A stretch of 64,000 nt of DNA. It comes from Zygnema cylindricum (lineage: Eukaryota > Streptophyta > Zygnematophyceae > Zygnematales > Zygnemataceae). Positions 43,495 through 55,904 of this stretch are shown piece after piece. The stretch spans positions 71,364 to 135,363 of the forward strand of contig JBBHKE010003189.1 of the NCBI GenBank assembly GCA_037447655.1. The letters run 5' to 3'. Position 1 is the first letter of the stretch, and each line of letters opens with the position of its first letter. The translations under genes and the position numbers were made by a program. Below the pieces are notes generated by a model that was given only the letters and a program-made list of their open reading frames with translations, did no database searches and was not told the DNA's origin.

Positions 43495-44679
43495 TGTGAG
43501 GGATGTAGTCAAGGGAATCAAATTCGAAAACTTCATCCACCGAAAGATATCAAGTTTCGGTCCTCTCATCCCTTTGATTTAATCCACATTGATTTGTGTG
43601 GACATATAAAACTGAAAAGTATTGGTGGAAATCGGTACATGATGGTCATTGTCGATGATTACTCACGTTTCTCATGGGTGATCCTTTTAAAACATAAATC
43701 TGAAGCATTAGAGAGGTTTAAGGAGTGGCACATCATGGCGGAACGAGAATGTGAACAAAAATTGAAATCCGTTTGTTCGGATAATGGCGGTGAATTTATT
43801 GCTTTTGATGGATATTGTCGAGCATGGGGGATTAAACATCAATATACGGCATCTTACTCCCCGGAATCAAATGGAGTGGCTGAACGCAAAAATCGGACTC
43901 TCGAAGAAATGGTCCGAGCTATGGTGCATGCATCCGGTCGTTCTATTTCACTTTGGGGAGATGCTCTCTTAACCGCCAATTATATATGTAATAGTCGACT
44001 TACTTCCATCTCGGGCGATAAGACACCTTATGAGTTGTGGTACGGACGGAAACCAACTCTACATCACTTGCGGATATGGGGATGTCATGTTACCGTATAT
44101 GTTGAATCACAAAATCGACGAGGAAAATTTGCATCGAGAAGTTGGTCGGGAAATTTTGTAGGATATAGCACGTGAGGGAATCTTTACCGAATTTATGATC
44201 CCTCACGGCATATGATTATTGAATCACGAAATGTTAATTTCCACGAGGACCTGAAATCTGTAATTGAAGAATTGGCAAAATTGCGAAGAAATTTGGATTT
44301 TCATGAAGAAGCCGAAACCTCAAATTTCCCGGACATTGAGGAGTCGGATGATGAAATAGAGGCTGATTTGGATGTCAATAATAAGAGGGGGAAACGAAAT
44401 CTGGGCATTGAAGAAGAAATTGACAACATTGACATTGAATCGCGACATTCAAATTCTCGAATGTCATCCGAATCACGGAATTCTACAAATTCAAAATCTT
44501 CCTCTTCAAGTCAAACTGAACTGGATAAAGATAAGGAGTCGGATGTTAATTTACGAACAAGTACACGAGAAACTAAGGGGAGAAAACCGGCTAGATTGTC
44601 TTTTGACCGAAAAGGAGGAAATGTTGAAAACTCACATTAATTCATTTCGGCGACTAAGGAGGAGGATTTCCTCCTTTAG
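43495..44679 (+). pseudogene. Copia element C: integrase and linker, ending at amber codon
   Basis: 43594-44175 carries the integrase core: VDDYSRFSWVILLKHK, CSDNGGEFIAF, YSPESNGVAERKNRTLEEM. A TGA at 44173 and a TAA at 44638 (where elements B and D have Tyr) are lesions. After the acidic/Ser linker the frame ends ...EEDFLL and then TAG at 44677-44679. It is in the same frame as the Gag and RT parts. Confidence 0.9.
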
Positions 44680-44685
44680 CAATCA
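44677..44685 (+). promoter_or_regulatory. candidate programmed stop-readthrough signal, TAG-CAA-TCA
   Basis: Amber codon followed by CAATCA, matching the TMV-type UAG-CAR-YYA context. It lies between the integrase linker and RT at the same place as in elements B and D. Confidence 0.72.
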
Positions 44686-46233
44686 CTTTGTGAGAACTCA
44701 ATTGGTGACCCCCGATCATACTCTGAAGCAAGAAATTCGGGTGATTGGAAGTCGAAATGGCAACCGGCATGGGAGAAAGAATATAAGTCCATTGTCGAAA
44801 ATCGAACATTTGAGGAAGTTGATTTACCGGAAGGGGAAAATGCGATCGATGCGAAGTGGATTTTCAAGACAAAAACTGGAGCTTCTAGAGAAGTAATTAA
44901 GTATAAGGCTAGACTAGTGTGCAAGGGTTTTCAGCAAGGGGAAGGAATTGATTTTCCAGAGACATATGCGCCAGTCGTAAAATTTAACTCTTTGCGGATG
45001 ATTATTGCAATTGCGGCACTTGGAAAGAAACACATCCATCAAATGAATGTCGAAACCGCGTTCTTAAACGGCGAGCTTGAGGAAGAAGTGTATATGAAGG
45101 TCCCGGAGGGAGTTACCTCAAAGGAAGGGAAGGTATGGCGCCTGAGGAAGTCTTTGTACGGATTAAAGCAAGCGCCTCGTACTTGGTATCTACGATTACA
45201 TTCGGTACTAACCGATTACGGATTTAGACGGACTACATCAGATTTGGGAGTTTATATTAAAGGGGAAGGAGAAGATCAAATTATCTTCTCAGTTTATGTT
45301 GATGATTTTCTGATGACTTCTGACAGTCTGCAGAAAATCAATGAACTGAAGGCTTATTTGGGCCTTCACTTTAAGGTGACCGATATGGGAGAAGTCCGGT
45401 ACATTTTGGGGATAGAGGTGATTCGTCACCCTAACGTTGACATCAAATTGAGCCAAGCTCAATATTGCAGGGAAGTTCTGACACGGTTTGGTATGCTAAA
45501 TGCAAAACCGATTTCTACTCCTTTGGATCCGAAAATGCAGATTCGGAAATTTAAGGAGGAAAATGATGTTGAAGTTCGGTATCGAGAAGCGATCGGAAGC
45601 TTGATGTATCCCAGTGTGGGTAGAAGGCCAGACATATCGGCAGCAGTCTCTGTCGTCAGCCGATATTGTCATGCGCCGAAGAAGGCTCACTAGGAAGCCG
45701 TGAAACACATATTTCGATACTTGGCCGGTGTGGTTGACATCGGCCTATTATTTCAATCGAGTGGAAGTCCGGAGTGTACCGGTTACTGTGACGCGGATTG
45801 GGGTGGCGATTTCGACTCCGTAAAGTTAACTTCCGAATACGCATCCGTGTTCGGCGGTGCGGCAGTTTCCTGGAGTTCGCGTCTGCAACCAACAGTTGCG
45901 TTAAGTTCGACGGAGGCTGAATATATGGCGGCTTGCCATGCCGCTAAAGCATCGATTTGGTTAAAAGAGATGCTCAGTGAATTAAAGATTTCAATTGGCT
46001 GCTTGCAGATTTTTACGGATAGCATGAGCTCCATGGCGCTTGTTAAAAATCCAGTATTTCACAAGCGTACGAAGCAGATCCGTATTCAGTGGCATTTTGT
46101 ACGCGATTTGGTCACCTCAAAAGAAGTGGAGTTTGTGTTCGTGTCGACTTTGGAAGAAGCCGCAGATTTACTAACTAAAGCAGCTACCTATGATGTGTTT
46201 GTCAGAGGGCGTCCAAAGTTAGGATTAGCGTAA
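44680..46233 (+). pseudogene. Copia element C: reverse transcriptase-RNase H with one nonsense codon
   Basis: After the amber the frame reads QSLCENS and then the conserved KWQPAWEKEYKSIVENRTFE, ETAFLNGELEEEVYMK, FSVYVDDFLMT, YILGIEVIR. RNase H follows with GYCDADWGGDF, ALSSTEAEYMAAC and DLLTKAA, ending at 46231. The one lesion is TAG at 45691-45693, where element B has TGG (KKAHWEAV). There is no frameshift in about 1550 bases. Confidence 0.92.
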
Positions 46234-46260
46234 AATTTTATAATTACAGCTTTTCCACTT

Positions 46261-46273
46261 CGAAGAGGGGGAT
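46261..46273 (+). other. polypurine tract of Copia element C
   Basis: CGAAGAGGGGGAT immediately precedes the 3' LTR; plus-strand DNA synthesis would start here. Elements B (27964-27974) and D (60944-60955) have nearly the same tract. Confidence 0.85.
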
Positions 46274-46797
46274 TGTTATGATTCGTTGTGGAAATGAATT
46301 GTTACGTCCTGCGTGTCGTCTCAGTTCCAGTTTTGCTGGTTTGTTTTACTTCAATGTGTGGATTCAGTTTGGCGTCATTTGATTTAAGTTGGCGTCTTAT
46401 GAGTTGTTAGTTGTTTCGTCCGTTGCATATTGTCCGGTACGGTTTATGATGTTATTTAGTGCGACGTAATGTTGTGTTTCGCTTTCAGTGCGCGCCATTC
46501 AGTTTCGGCGCACACTGTCTGTATTAGGCGCACGTTCGTCTACCTTTGGCACATCTTCATCCGCAGCTTTATCACTAAGTGTTAGTGGTAGTTTTATGTC
46601 GGTTAGGCAGAAGTATTTTTAGTGAGGAGAGTTGTGTAGTTTATCATCATCAAGAAGAGAAGGAGGAAAAATATGTTGTAAGAAAGTCTTCAATTAAATA
46701 TATTATTGATTGGGGAATTCTGTGGGCTCCTATCTGAATGCTTCCGCATGCAATTCTGATTGAATGTTCTGTAGTAAACCGTGCTCCATTTCTAACA
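46274..46797 (+). mobile_element. 3' LTR of Copia element C (524 bp)
   Basis: TGTTATGATTCGTTGTGG to CCATTTCTAACA, closely alike to the 5' LTR with scattered substitutions. It is followed without a target duplication by a kilobase of purine-rich satellite. Confidence 0.93.
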
Positions 46798-47810
46798 AGA
46801 GGGAGTGGGGAATCTCGGAGAGGGACGGTGGGAAAACAAAGTAAAGGGAAAGAGAGAGGGAGAGGGAGAAGATGAGAGAGAAGGGATGGATGAGGGTGAG
46901 GGTGGTGGGAGGGAGAGGCCACAGAAGGTCAGGTGAAAAAGTCAAGAGAAAAGAGAAGAGAAGACAAGGGAGATGGGAGTGGGGATGTAGCGGAGGAGAG
47001 AGGGGAAAGAAGAGACGGGAGACGGGAAATTGGGAGAGGAGAGAGAGGGAGAGGAGAAAGGGAAGAGGGCAGAGGCGAGAAGAAAGAGGAGAGCAGGGAT
47101 AGTAGATACGGGAGAGGGAGACAAGAAAGGGGGGGTAAGAGAGGGTAAAGCAAAGAGGGGAGAACGGAGAGGAGAGAAAAGGCATGGGAAAGGGGAGAGG
47201 GAGAGGAGAGAGAGAAGAGAAGATAGAGGGGAAAGTGAAAAGGGGTGAGTGGGCAGGAGAGAGTGGATATCGGAGAGGGAAGAGGGGAGAGGGGTGAGGG
47301 GTGAAAGAAAGGGGAGGTAGGAGGGCGAGAGGGGAGAGGAGTGAGGGGAAATGGAGAGCGAAGAGGAGAGAGGGGATTGGAGAGATGGGAGAAGGGAAAA
47401 GAGAAACGGGAGAATAGAGAGGGTGGAGGGGATAGGGAGTAGGGGAGAATAGAGAGGGTAGAGGGGTGGGGGAATAAGGTAGAGAAGATGTCAGAAGGGG
47501 GAGAGAAGAGGGCAGAGAGGGGAAATTTGAAAGGGAAAAGAGGAGAGTGGAGAGAGGAGACGGGAGATGGGGAGAGGGGAGAAGGGAGAAGGAAGAGAGA
47601 AGAGGGGAGAAGGGAAAAGGAGAAGAGAAGAGTGGAGAAGGGAGAAGGACGAAGGGAGAGGGAAGAGAGTAAAAGGGAGAGGGAAGAGGAAAGAGGGGAG
47701 AGTGGGAAGGGAGGATAGGGGAGGGAGACGGGGGAGGACGGAAGAGAAAAAGGCGAGGCGAGAGGGTAGCGCGGAGAGGGGAGAGGGGGGGTTGGAGGCA
47801 CCTGGTGAAG
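46798..47810. repeat. 1-kb homopurine tract (GGGAGA/GAGGGA)
   Basis: The plus strand is almost entirely G and A, in units such as GGGAGAGG and GAAGAGGGGAGA, with only occasional pyrimidines. Long open frames on both strands (for example 46730-47851 minus, Ser/Pro/Leu only) come from the composition. It starts exactly at the end of the Copia C 3' LTR. Confidence 0.9.
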
Positions 47811-49805
47811 TGGACGTGGGAAAAACAACGAGAGAAAATAGTGAACGTCATTTACAGTCAAAAACTTTTCGAAAGTCTTCCCAAGGTAAAGACTTCCAAC
47901 AATGTATTACTTTCAATACTTATACATATGCCTTAATAATAATTATATACCGGCGATACTTGCAAAACTGACGAGCACTGCCAGAAATAGCCACAATCTT
48001 ATGGAAAGTGTAAGATTTGTACATTTTTCTGAACGATTACCGTTTAGTAGTGCCAATTATTCCGTGTATATAACTACTCTATTACTTACGAGGTGTCGTA
48101 CAATAAGATGTTTGGCTTATTTTTTTATTTCTTGGTTTTACCGACCTTGTCTAATTTTATTAGACATATTCTTATTTTCATGTTTTTGGTAATGCTTTGT
48201 CATGTTACCCAGTAGTTGGTCAAATATGGGGTAACATGATCAAAACATGACCAAAAGATTTATCTGAGGAACCGAATATCAAAATTCGTTGGTTTAATAT
48301 CCATAAAAAACTACCCTTTGAGACAATTTGCCACCAGAATAAACAGTGTTGATCCGGGCGATCTGGTACAATTTTGTTTTATAGTGTTAGTGTAAATACC
48401 GCTTCTGTTGAATTAGGCACTCCAGATATGTGTCTCTAACACTGTTCTTTAGATCTACTAAAATCAATCGTGCAAATATAAGGTACCTTTAAAGCTCGCT
48501 TTCACCTATAGAAGTTGAGTAAAATAACAAAAAAAATGCTCACTGAATTTGGCTTTTCGGTGCGCGATCAGTTGTTACACATTTCAACCTCATCTTAGTC
48601 CCACTTTAAAAAAATCCCTATTATTCGGGCTTTGGGTGTACACCCAATAGTATGCCTATTCTGCTTCACACATTCGAACCATAAGTCGAACTGATGAATT
48701 GTACATACCAAAATCTTATCATTTCTCTGATAAATATATTAAATAACCACAATATTACGTGTGATGGAGTAGTGTGTAAGTTCATTTCTGTTAAAAGGGT
48801 TTTTCCATTTTTTTCCCCTATTCTAAAAATTGTAGAGTTGCGTATCGTTGCAAAAATATGATAACAGGGTCAAAAATGGTCCTCGGTACTCGAAACATCC
48901 ATACATATCCTCCTTGGAAAAAATAATTTATATAAAAATGTGATACTTTGAATAAATATACTGAAACCACAATGTCGATGAAGTCATAAAACTTCCCTCC
49001 GAATTAAATTGGAATTTCAGTTGTTAAGATCAAAAATGTCAAATTAGATTTGTTTAGTGTTTATTGTGACCCGAAATAGTTTGAAATAGTACGGAATAGT
49101 GACAATTATATTATACGGCTTATCCATTATTGTGACACATATTGTACACTATGGAAAATTACTATACTATGCACTACAGTCCGATAATGCAATAGATTAC
49201 AAACCTGTCGTTTTTCAAAAAATCTCGTGAGTTGTACAATATGCTGTGCAACTTTAAAATTAAATAGATATAACTTAATATTATCAATGATCATGGTGTA
49301 GAAACATAAAACCATCGTCAAAAAAGAGGGAAAACAATCTGACGAAAAGTCAAAACCATCAAAGCCAATAAAATAAACATGAAACTGAAGAAAATAAAAA
49401 GAGGGGTGATTTTCAGGAAACAGCTTTTCTGACTTCGTAAACCAAAAGAAGAATCGAATTTACATTAAAATTATAGAGAAGAAAGAAAACTCTGTAAAGG
49501 TAAAGACTATCTACCTTAGAACCAATCATCGAATAATCTAAAACTAGTGAAGTATAATTATCTACACTTATTTGATAGAAGATTAATTCTACAAAATTGC
49601 AGCCGAGAAGTGGAAATCATTCCTTGATGATCATCGCCAGTTATGACACTCACTTCCACGTAAAGAAGTGTTCTTTATTAAAATCTTCTATGTATAGCTT
49701 CCCATGCATGATAGTCTGTAACCTTATATTCTTTTTACCAAAACAGGGTACCTTTAATACATTTATTTCATACCCGAGGTTCTCTTTCTGTAGATATCAT
49801 CTTTT
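47811..49805. other. intergenic, no gene seen
   Basis: AT-rich, with GTCATGTTACCC and GGGGTAACATGATC as an inverted pair around 48203-48240, possibly a small element end. No coding or RNA gene is supported. This is the 3' side of the beta-helix gene. Confidence 0.45.
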
Positions 49806-52800
49806 TTACCCTTGCATGTATATTTTAAAAGATGTCCAGAACGAGGGCTCAGCCGCATTATAATTTGAATAATAAGTAGAATCGTCAACAGTTAAAGGTC
49901 CAATCAATTGAAGTGGACAAGAAATGAAATTGGGATTTGCATTATAGACCGGGGATGACTTGTCGTTGACGCCATAATCTCCCGCCTTCCAATTGTTAAA
50001 TTTATAATCATCCATTTTGTAATTGTACGATTTAAAATAATTTAAATCGTGCGCAACAGGTGTGGATTTGCAGTTTTGCATTTGTGCTTGAAATTTATTC
50101 TCCACCGCAAATAAAGTAAGATTATTTCCTGTCGGGATTCCACTACATTTTCCGGTTACCGATTCCGGAGCGGATCCAGAAGGATTACAAGATTTTCCCC
50201 GATACGAAGTTTGGTTACAGAAGTTTTTCCATGCGGGAAATGCCTGTTTCAGTGAAACAAATAAAAAAAACAGTTAGTTAAACTGAACTAGTTCAACAAA
50301 TAGAGACTGCTGGTTTGACTGAATTAATTCAATTCCCTTTTCCTCTTCTCATGAGTTAGTGCTTTAGTTGCATAATTTCTCAGAGATGAGAGAGGGAATA
50401 ACGAAAGAAACAAATCAGAAATATCTTTATTTTCACAAGATTAATCAAACCCAAAATCCAAAAAGAGTTTGCTGTTTTACCTGTTGAATGGTCGGTGTGT
50501 CGTAAAATTTCGTTCGAATTTTGTCCCAAAACATTCCTGGATTTTTTTGACAGTTATTCAAATCGTAGTTTTGGCAACTCACAAATCCGGTTTGCCAGAG
50601 AGGCTTCACCAAAATGACGTCCTTCACAACATTTCTGGAAAAGAAAAAAAAGAAAAATGTCAACTCAAAAGTTGGGAAAATTTTAGCACAAGCTGGAGGA
50701 TCACTCTTACCAAAAAAAAAATAAAAAAGGGACAGGGCTAAAACAATTTGTCAGTAATAGGACAGAATGTCAAACAACTTTTTCCATTCCTGGGAGGAAA
50801 GGCTTCATCCACAAGAAAATGCTGCATATATTGTCCTGAGTTTTCCAATTTGAAAAATTTAACAAGCCCGAAAACAAAGTTGTACTTACTCTTTTCCAGT
50901 GTTGATTTTAAACCCATCGTTATTATCTATGCAAACTCCTCCGTTGACTGTAATTCCAGAAGAGGCAAAGTCAAAATAATAGCAGTGTCCAGGTCCCTCC
51001 ACATAATTGCAAGTCAACACATTTCCAGGACCCCACCAGTGGACATTGAAATAGATTCCCGCGGAATCCGTATTGTACCCCTCCACTCGCTTGCGGTATA
51101 CTCGATTGTATTTGATTTCGTTCAACATGCAGTCCGCGGAACTATGCACTCCATATCCGCACGAAATTCCGAATAAGTTAAAATCGCGAACGTAATTATT
51201 GGCGATTATGTTTCCGACCGCTCCTCCCAACATTGTGATTCCGACATCCGTCGCTGAAAAAAGGCAAATGTTGAGCAAGAATAAATGAGATTTCCAATTT
51301 CCCTAAGAATGTGTGCCTTACATAACGAACATTCTCCAGTATTGGTTGACATTAGTGAACATATTCCAACATTTCTCAAAATTCATTAAGAGAGTTCAAT
51401 CTTTATCGTTGAAACTTGCTCAGCATTGTTCAAAACTGGTCAACATTGGTCAACATTTTCAACATTTCTCAAAAAAATTGAAAGGTCCTAAGCTTTTTCA
51501 TCAAAATTAAAAAAACAAATCAGCACCTCAACAAAGAGCATTGTTGAAAATTGCTCAACACTTGTAGAAAATGGTCAGCATTATTCGACAGTATTCAACA
51601 TTGTTCTGCTTTTTTCAACAATGGTAAACATGTTTCAGCATTCTTGAAAATGTTCCTGCTCCACAGTAAATAATTTTCGTTTACATTTCCAATTTTGACT
51701 TACATGAGACGTCGCAATTGGAGACCACATTTTCTGATTTCACGAGTTGAGGACCAATTCCCGAATAGGAAATAACGATCGCGCCAGGTGTCACTTGTCT
51801 TATTCCCTTTGCCACTACTTTTAAATTGTCGAGTTTGCATTTTGCCGCATTCTTTATCTCCACTCTACCTTGGACTCTAGCCTGTTCCATCCAAAAATAA
51901 GAAAGAAGAAATAGAAATTATTGTTAAAAACGACATGAAATTTGAATGAAATGCGAGTCGTTTGAAATTGTGCGGTTAAATAACTTATGAGTTGTTGTTG
52001 ATTTAGCAAAAAAAATGAGAAGTTGCTGAATGAAAAATGAATGCAAATCATTAATAAAAAAAAAGATGAATTCCGTCGTAGGTCATTAATTGTGGACTAA
52101 CAAACATGAAACATTCTTAAAACTGCACAAACATGTGCATCTTAACATATCAAAACCGTGCCAATATTAACACATTCCAGCACATTGCATAATACAGCAT
52201 ACGACATATTATACAATAAGTACAAATCCTCTAACTCTCGACATATCTTGACATATCTCAACACAGCCACAAGGATCCACGCATCATAACCTCACGTCCA
52301 AATAGAAAACCTTAAATATGGAGGTTACTAGACATTTAATCACCTTTACGATTTGAATTCCGTACGACCATCTCACAACGAGTGCCGCACACATGCTCTC
52401 TTTTTGGGCCTGCGGGTATCTCGGACAGTACATTTTATACTCCTCCAGTTTAATTTCCACACTAATTCCTTGCATCAAAATGTTGTGCGTTTGGGAGATA
52501 ATCACCGCCACTTTGTCGGAATCGGGGTACCGGATCGTAACACCCCCTTTAACCCCATTTAAAATCCAGGTGCACGAAAAAGTCGAATTGAACCACAAAG
52601 TTCCGTTGAGGGTGATGTTGTTCATCACAAGAATCCGTACAGTTTGGTTGGAGGGGAAGAGGAGTCGACGGGAAAAATCGTTTTGGGTATAAACTTTTAA
52701 AATTTTGTAGTAAGGAGAGCACGGTTGGGCAGCTGTATTAAAAGAGAAAAAAAAAAAAAAGGGTTAAAATGGTTGACTTATGGGTGAACTTTAACTGCTT

Positions 52801-53437
52801 TCTTTCTTTTTTTGGGGGGGGGATTTCAAGTTTCTGGTTGATCAGCTTCATTTACACTTACCTGTGCTTACATAGAGAGGGAGAGAGAGAGAGGGGGGGG
52901 AGAGAGAGAGAGAGCGAGAGAGGGAGAAGGGAGGGAAGAGAGAAAAAAAACGAACAAAAAAAAGAAACAAGAAAATAAAAGGAATTCCCACCTTTTGCAA
53001 GAGTTTGCGGTTGACTCGTTCCTTTGAGGTTGACCAATTCAGAAACTGCCAAATAAAAAAAAAACAAAAAGCAAAAAATATATATATACATATATAGAAG
53101 ATTTTTGTCAGATTTTTATGGTTTTTTTCATTTGGTAACAATAAAAGAGGTTGTAAATGTAAGGACTAGAAAGGTCAAGAGAATAAGATAAAAAAATAAG
53201 CGTGAGAAAATCAAGTTCTTTTTCTTTTGCTTTGTGAATACTTTTTGCTGTCTTTTATAGATACTTTTTTTGTACTTTGCTGGTATAATGTTTGTCTTTT
53301 TGTGTACCTTTTTGTCTTTTGTGGTGGCCTATTCCCGGACGATGATGGCCGACTCCAGGAGGATGGTGGCCTCGACCTGGGGTGGGGGGGGGAGGGACAG
53401 GGAGAGAGAGGGAAGGAGAAGGCGAGGAGAAGATTAC

Positions 53438-53500
<63 letters not shown>

Positions 53501-54036
53501 GGAGAGAGAGAGAGGGAGAGGGAGGGAGAGGGAGAGAGAGAGAGAGAGAGAGAAAGAGAAGGGGAGGGCGGGAGAGGGGGATGGATAAGTATGATGGTTA
53601 GGATTGTAAGGGAAAAAATGAGAATCAGTAAGATGCTCAAAGAAGATAAAAGAAAAAGAGGAAAAAATAATTAAGTATTTAAGAGTGAGAGGTGGAAGGA
53701 AGAGGGAGATGGAGAGTGGACGAGGGAAAGGGAGACTGGGAGAGGGAGAGGAAGAAGGAGAGGTTGTAAAGAGGAGAGGAAGAGGAGAAGAGGAAGCAGG
53801 AGAGGGGATGAGAGAGAGAGGCAAAGGAGAAGAGAGAGATGAAGAGGAGAGGGAGAGTGATAGGGACAGGCATAGTAAGTGGGAGTGGAGTGAGGGAGAG
53901 ATAGGGGGAGAAAAAGGGGAGTTGGAAGAGTGAGTGAGTTCCTGGTCTCACCTTCTACCCCATTCATTCCTATTATCGTGACTGCCACACTAAAAACAAA
54001 CACCAATGTGCTTCTTCCACGTGGCTCCTGTTGCAT
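49806..54036 (-). CDS. secreted right-handed beta-helix protein, 553 aa, seven exons
   Basis: Minus-strand exons 54036-53952, 53045-52992, 52732-52344, 51881-51704, 51253-50890, 50634-50481 and 50243-49806 join in frame with GT-AG borders to 553 residues plus TAA. Residues 1-28 form a signal peptide (STLVFVFSVAVTIIGMNG core). The middle (about 75-370) has the alternating hydrophobic/Asn/Gly pattern of a parallel beta-helix: GTLWFNSTFSCTWILNGVKG, AVIISQTHNILMQGISVEI, GNIIANNYVRDFNLFGISCG, GITVNGGVCIDNNDGFKI. Potential N-glycosylation sites (NIT, NGT, NST) and many Cys suit an extracellular protein. The C-terminal about 150 residues are Asn/Tyr/Lys-rich with Cys pairs. It may act on or bind cell-wall polysaccharide; the family is inferred from pattern and the activity is unknown. 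An upstream in-frame ATG at 54084 would place 16 residues before the signal peptide. Confidence 0.82.
51330..51665. repeat. minisatellite in intron of the beta-helix gene
   Basis: Imperfect copies of a 12-14 bp unit, TTCAACATTGGTC / TCAACATTTCTCAAAA, fill most of the intron between exons 4 and 5. It is reminiscent of, but different from, the TTCTCAAACGA array in the 985-residue gene. Confidence 0.75.
52870..53940. repeat. GA-rich tracts in introns 1 and 2
   Basis: (GA)n/(GGGAGA)n at 52873-52945, 53395-53580 (with an uninterrupted GA run near 53442-53488) and 53685-53935. On the gene strand these are CT tracts upstream of splice acceptors. All open frames over them are composition artefacts. 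Confidence 0.88.
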
Positions 54037-54951
54037 TTTCGCCGTTGAAATTTTGAGATAGGAGAGGAGAAAACGAGAAGTCAAAGTAGGGAAAAGAAGA
54101 AAAGGATATTTAAATAAGTCAAAAGGAGGGAATTGTATAAAAGAAGAAAGAAAAAACCTATTTTCTTAAGATATTATAATGTGGGTTTCCTTTGGGAAAA
54201 CCTCTTACAAGTTTTTTTCTTCGAGAGAGAGAGAGAATTAGTTTCTAGAGGACAAATTGTTCAATTTGTACTAAAAAACGAAGAAATTCGCGTGGGGAAA
54301 TTGTCGGTGCTTTTCGCCACGTCGGATTGCCACGTTGGCATACTATGGTCTTCCCGTAAAGGTTTGGTCGCGTGGCAGACAATTTTAAGGATTTTCCGCT
54401 TTTGAAATCGCATCAGCCACGTGTTTATTTTTGCAGATACGGTATCTGTACGGATTTATTTCAATAGTTATCGTCGATTTTACGGTTTCTCTTGTACGGT
54501 AAGTTTTGGCCCCTAAGACGTACGCTTCCTAGAATTGACTCAGTTGAGTGTGGACTGTACGGCATATTAACGGTTTTTCCAATGCGATCAAATATTTATT
54601 GAAACGTCGCGCAGAAATGCACAAAATCCGTCTTTAGTCTTGACATGGGACAGACAAGATGATTCGTAATTTTTGTCGAAATAATAGTTTTGAGATTCCT
54701 AAAAACATAATTTCGTCGTTTTGGTTTGACTTGTTCGTACAAAACAGCTGTCATTCGGCACGATTCTGACTTTACATCAGAGCAGAAACGAGAAACGTGT
54801 CCGTTTCACGTCGTATGTAGTAATGGTGGCAAATAATAAAATTTTACGGTTAATTTTTGTTTTGGAAGAAACGTGCTCCCCCGCCTGTTAGCTTTTAAGG
54901 TAACAGAGGACTCTCCGTTTCAATGGACGTTTGCCCTAAAACTGAGAAGAA
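54037..54951. other. presumed promoter of the beta-helix gene and intergenic DNA
   Basis: No gene seen. 54060-54130 is purine-rich. A GAGAGAGAGAGA patch is at 54223. The rest is unique, GTAC-rich sequence up to the Harb-2 element. Confidence 0.4.
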
Positions 54952-54954
54952 TAA

Positions 54955-55901
54955 GGGTACGTCCCCATGTATTAAAGTATCTACTTTTCTCTGTCTTTTT
55001 GCCCTAAAATTCAGGGAACTTTGACAAAAACTTTAGCCGTACGAGAAAATCATTTTTGCCAAAGTAGAGTGAACGTCAATTCATACTTTGGATGTACGGC
55101 GTGTTTGTCGTCATGTGAACGCATTTTGGCGTTTTCCCCTTTTCGACCCATAAGCAAGAGAATCCAGCCCAAAAAAAAACTTCATCCAAAATCACCTCGA
55201 GGGGGTGATTTTAGTTCAAGTACCGCCCAAACAGCAAATGAAAAATGACCCACGCACGCGCTATAAGAGTGGGAAAATTTTAGGACGAGGGAGAGTCCTC
55301 TCTATTTTTCTCCATGCCCTTCACGCGCATGTACGGAAAAAAAATTGCAGGGGTCTCATACCTCCACTTTCATTCATGGGGTCCTTTGTAAAATTTTGCG
55401 TCGTCGTCGCCTCTACCCTCTCCCTCTCACATTATCGCTTTTATCTCAAACTATTTAGAATGAGACAACAATATTGGTATAAAATGAAAGATATTTTAAA
55501 AATATTATTTTTGACAATTTTTAGGTTTTTTTTTAATGGCAAATCAAGTGAGAAAAGTAGATAAAACAAAATCGGGAAACCATGTCGGAAAGTTATTGAA
55601 TCAGTGACATTGACGTTGTCACAAGTGAGCATGACGTCATAATGTCACCAAACCCTAAGCATCTACAATTTCACAAAAATCTAGACGTCTACCACTGTCG
55701 TTGTTTTTGTTGGCGTAACTAATTGTCAAAAGTTTCGTAGTCGGCTTCAATCGTCACAGGTTCTACCTACGTTTACAACCGTCACATTTCAAAGTTCTGA
55801 TTTCATTTTCGCACATAGGGACGCTCTTCAAAGAAGTACGGAGAATCTTCACTACAGTCCAAAATACTTTATCAAAGTACCGATTTCATGGGGACGTACC
55901 C
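54955..55901. mobile_element. Harb-2 element, intact (947 bp, TAA TSD)
   Basis: GGGTACGTCCCCATGTATTA to CATGGGGACGTACCC, flanked by TAA at 54952-54954 and 55902-55904. It contains the perfect palindrome AAAATCACCTCGAGG-GGGTGATTTT near 55187. It serves as the uninterrupted reference for 15987-17942. There is no transposase. Confidence 0.92.
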
Positions 55902-55904
55902 TAA

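Noticed and set aside
46730-47861. Long Ser/Pro/Leu open frames (310-373 codons) on the minus strand and Gly/Arg/Glu frames on the plus strand
   Set aside because: They are read-throughs of a nearly pure purine tract, which cannot contain many stop codons; no domain, no plausible start, biased to two or three residues.
53227-53824. Arg/Glu and Ser/Leu open frames over the GA repeats
   Set aside because: Products of (GA)n tracts inside introns of the beta-helix gene.
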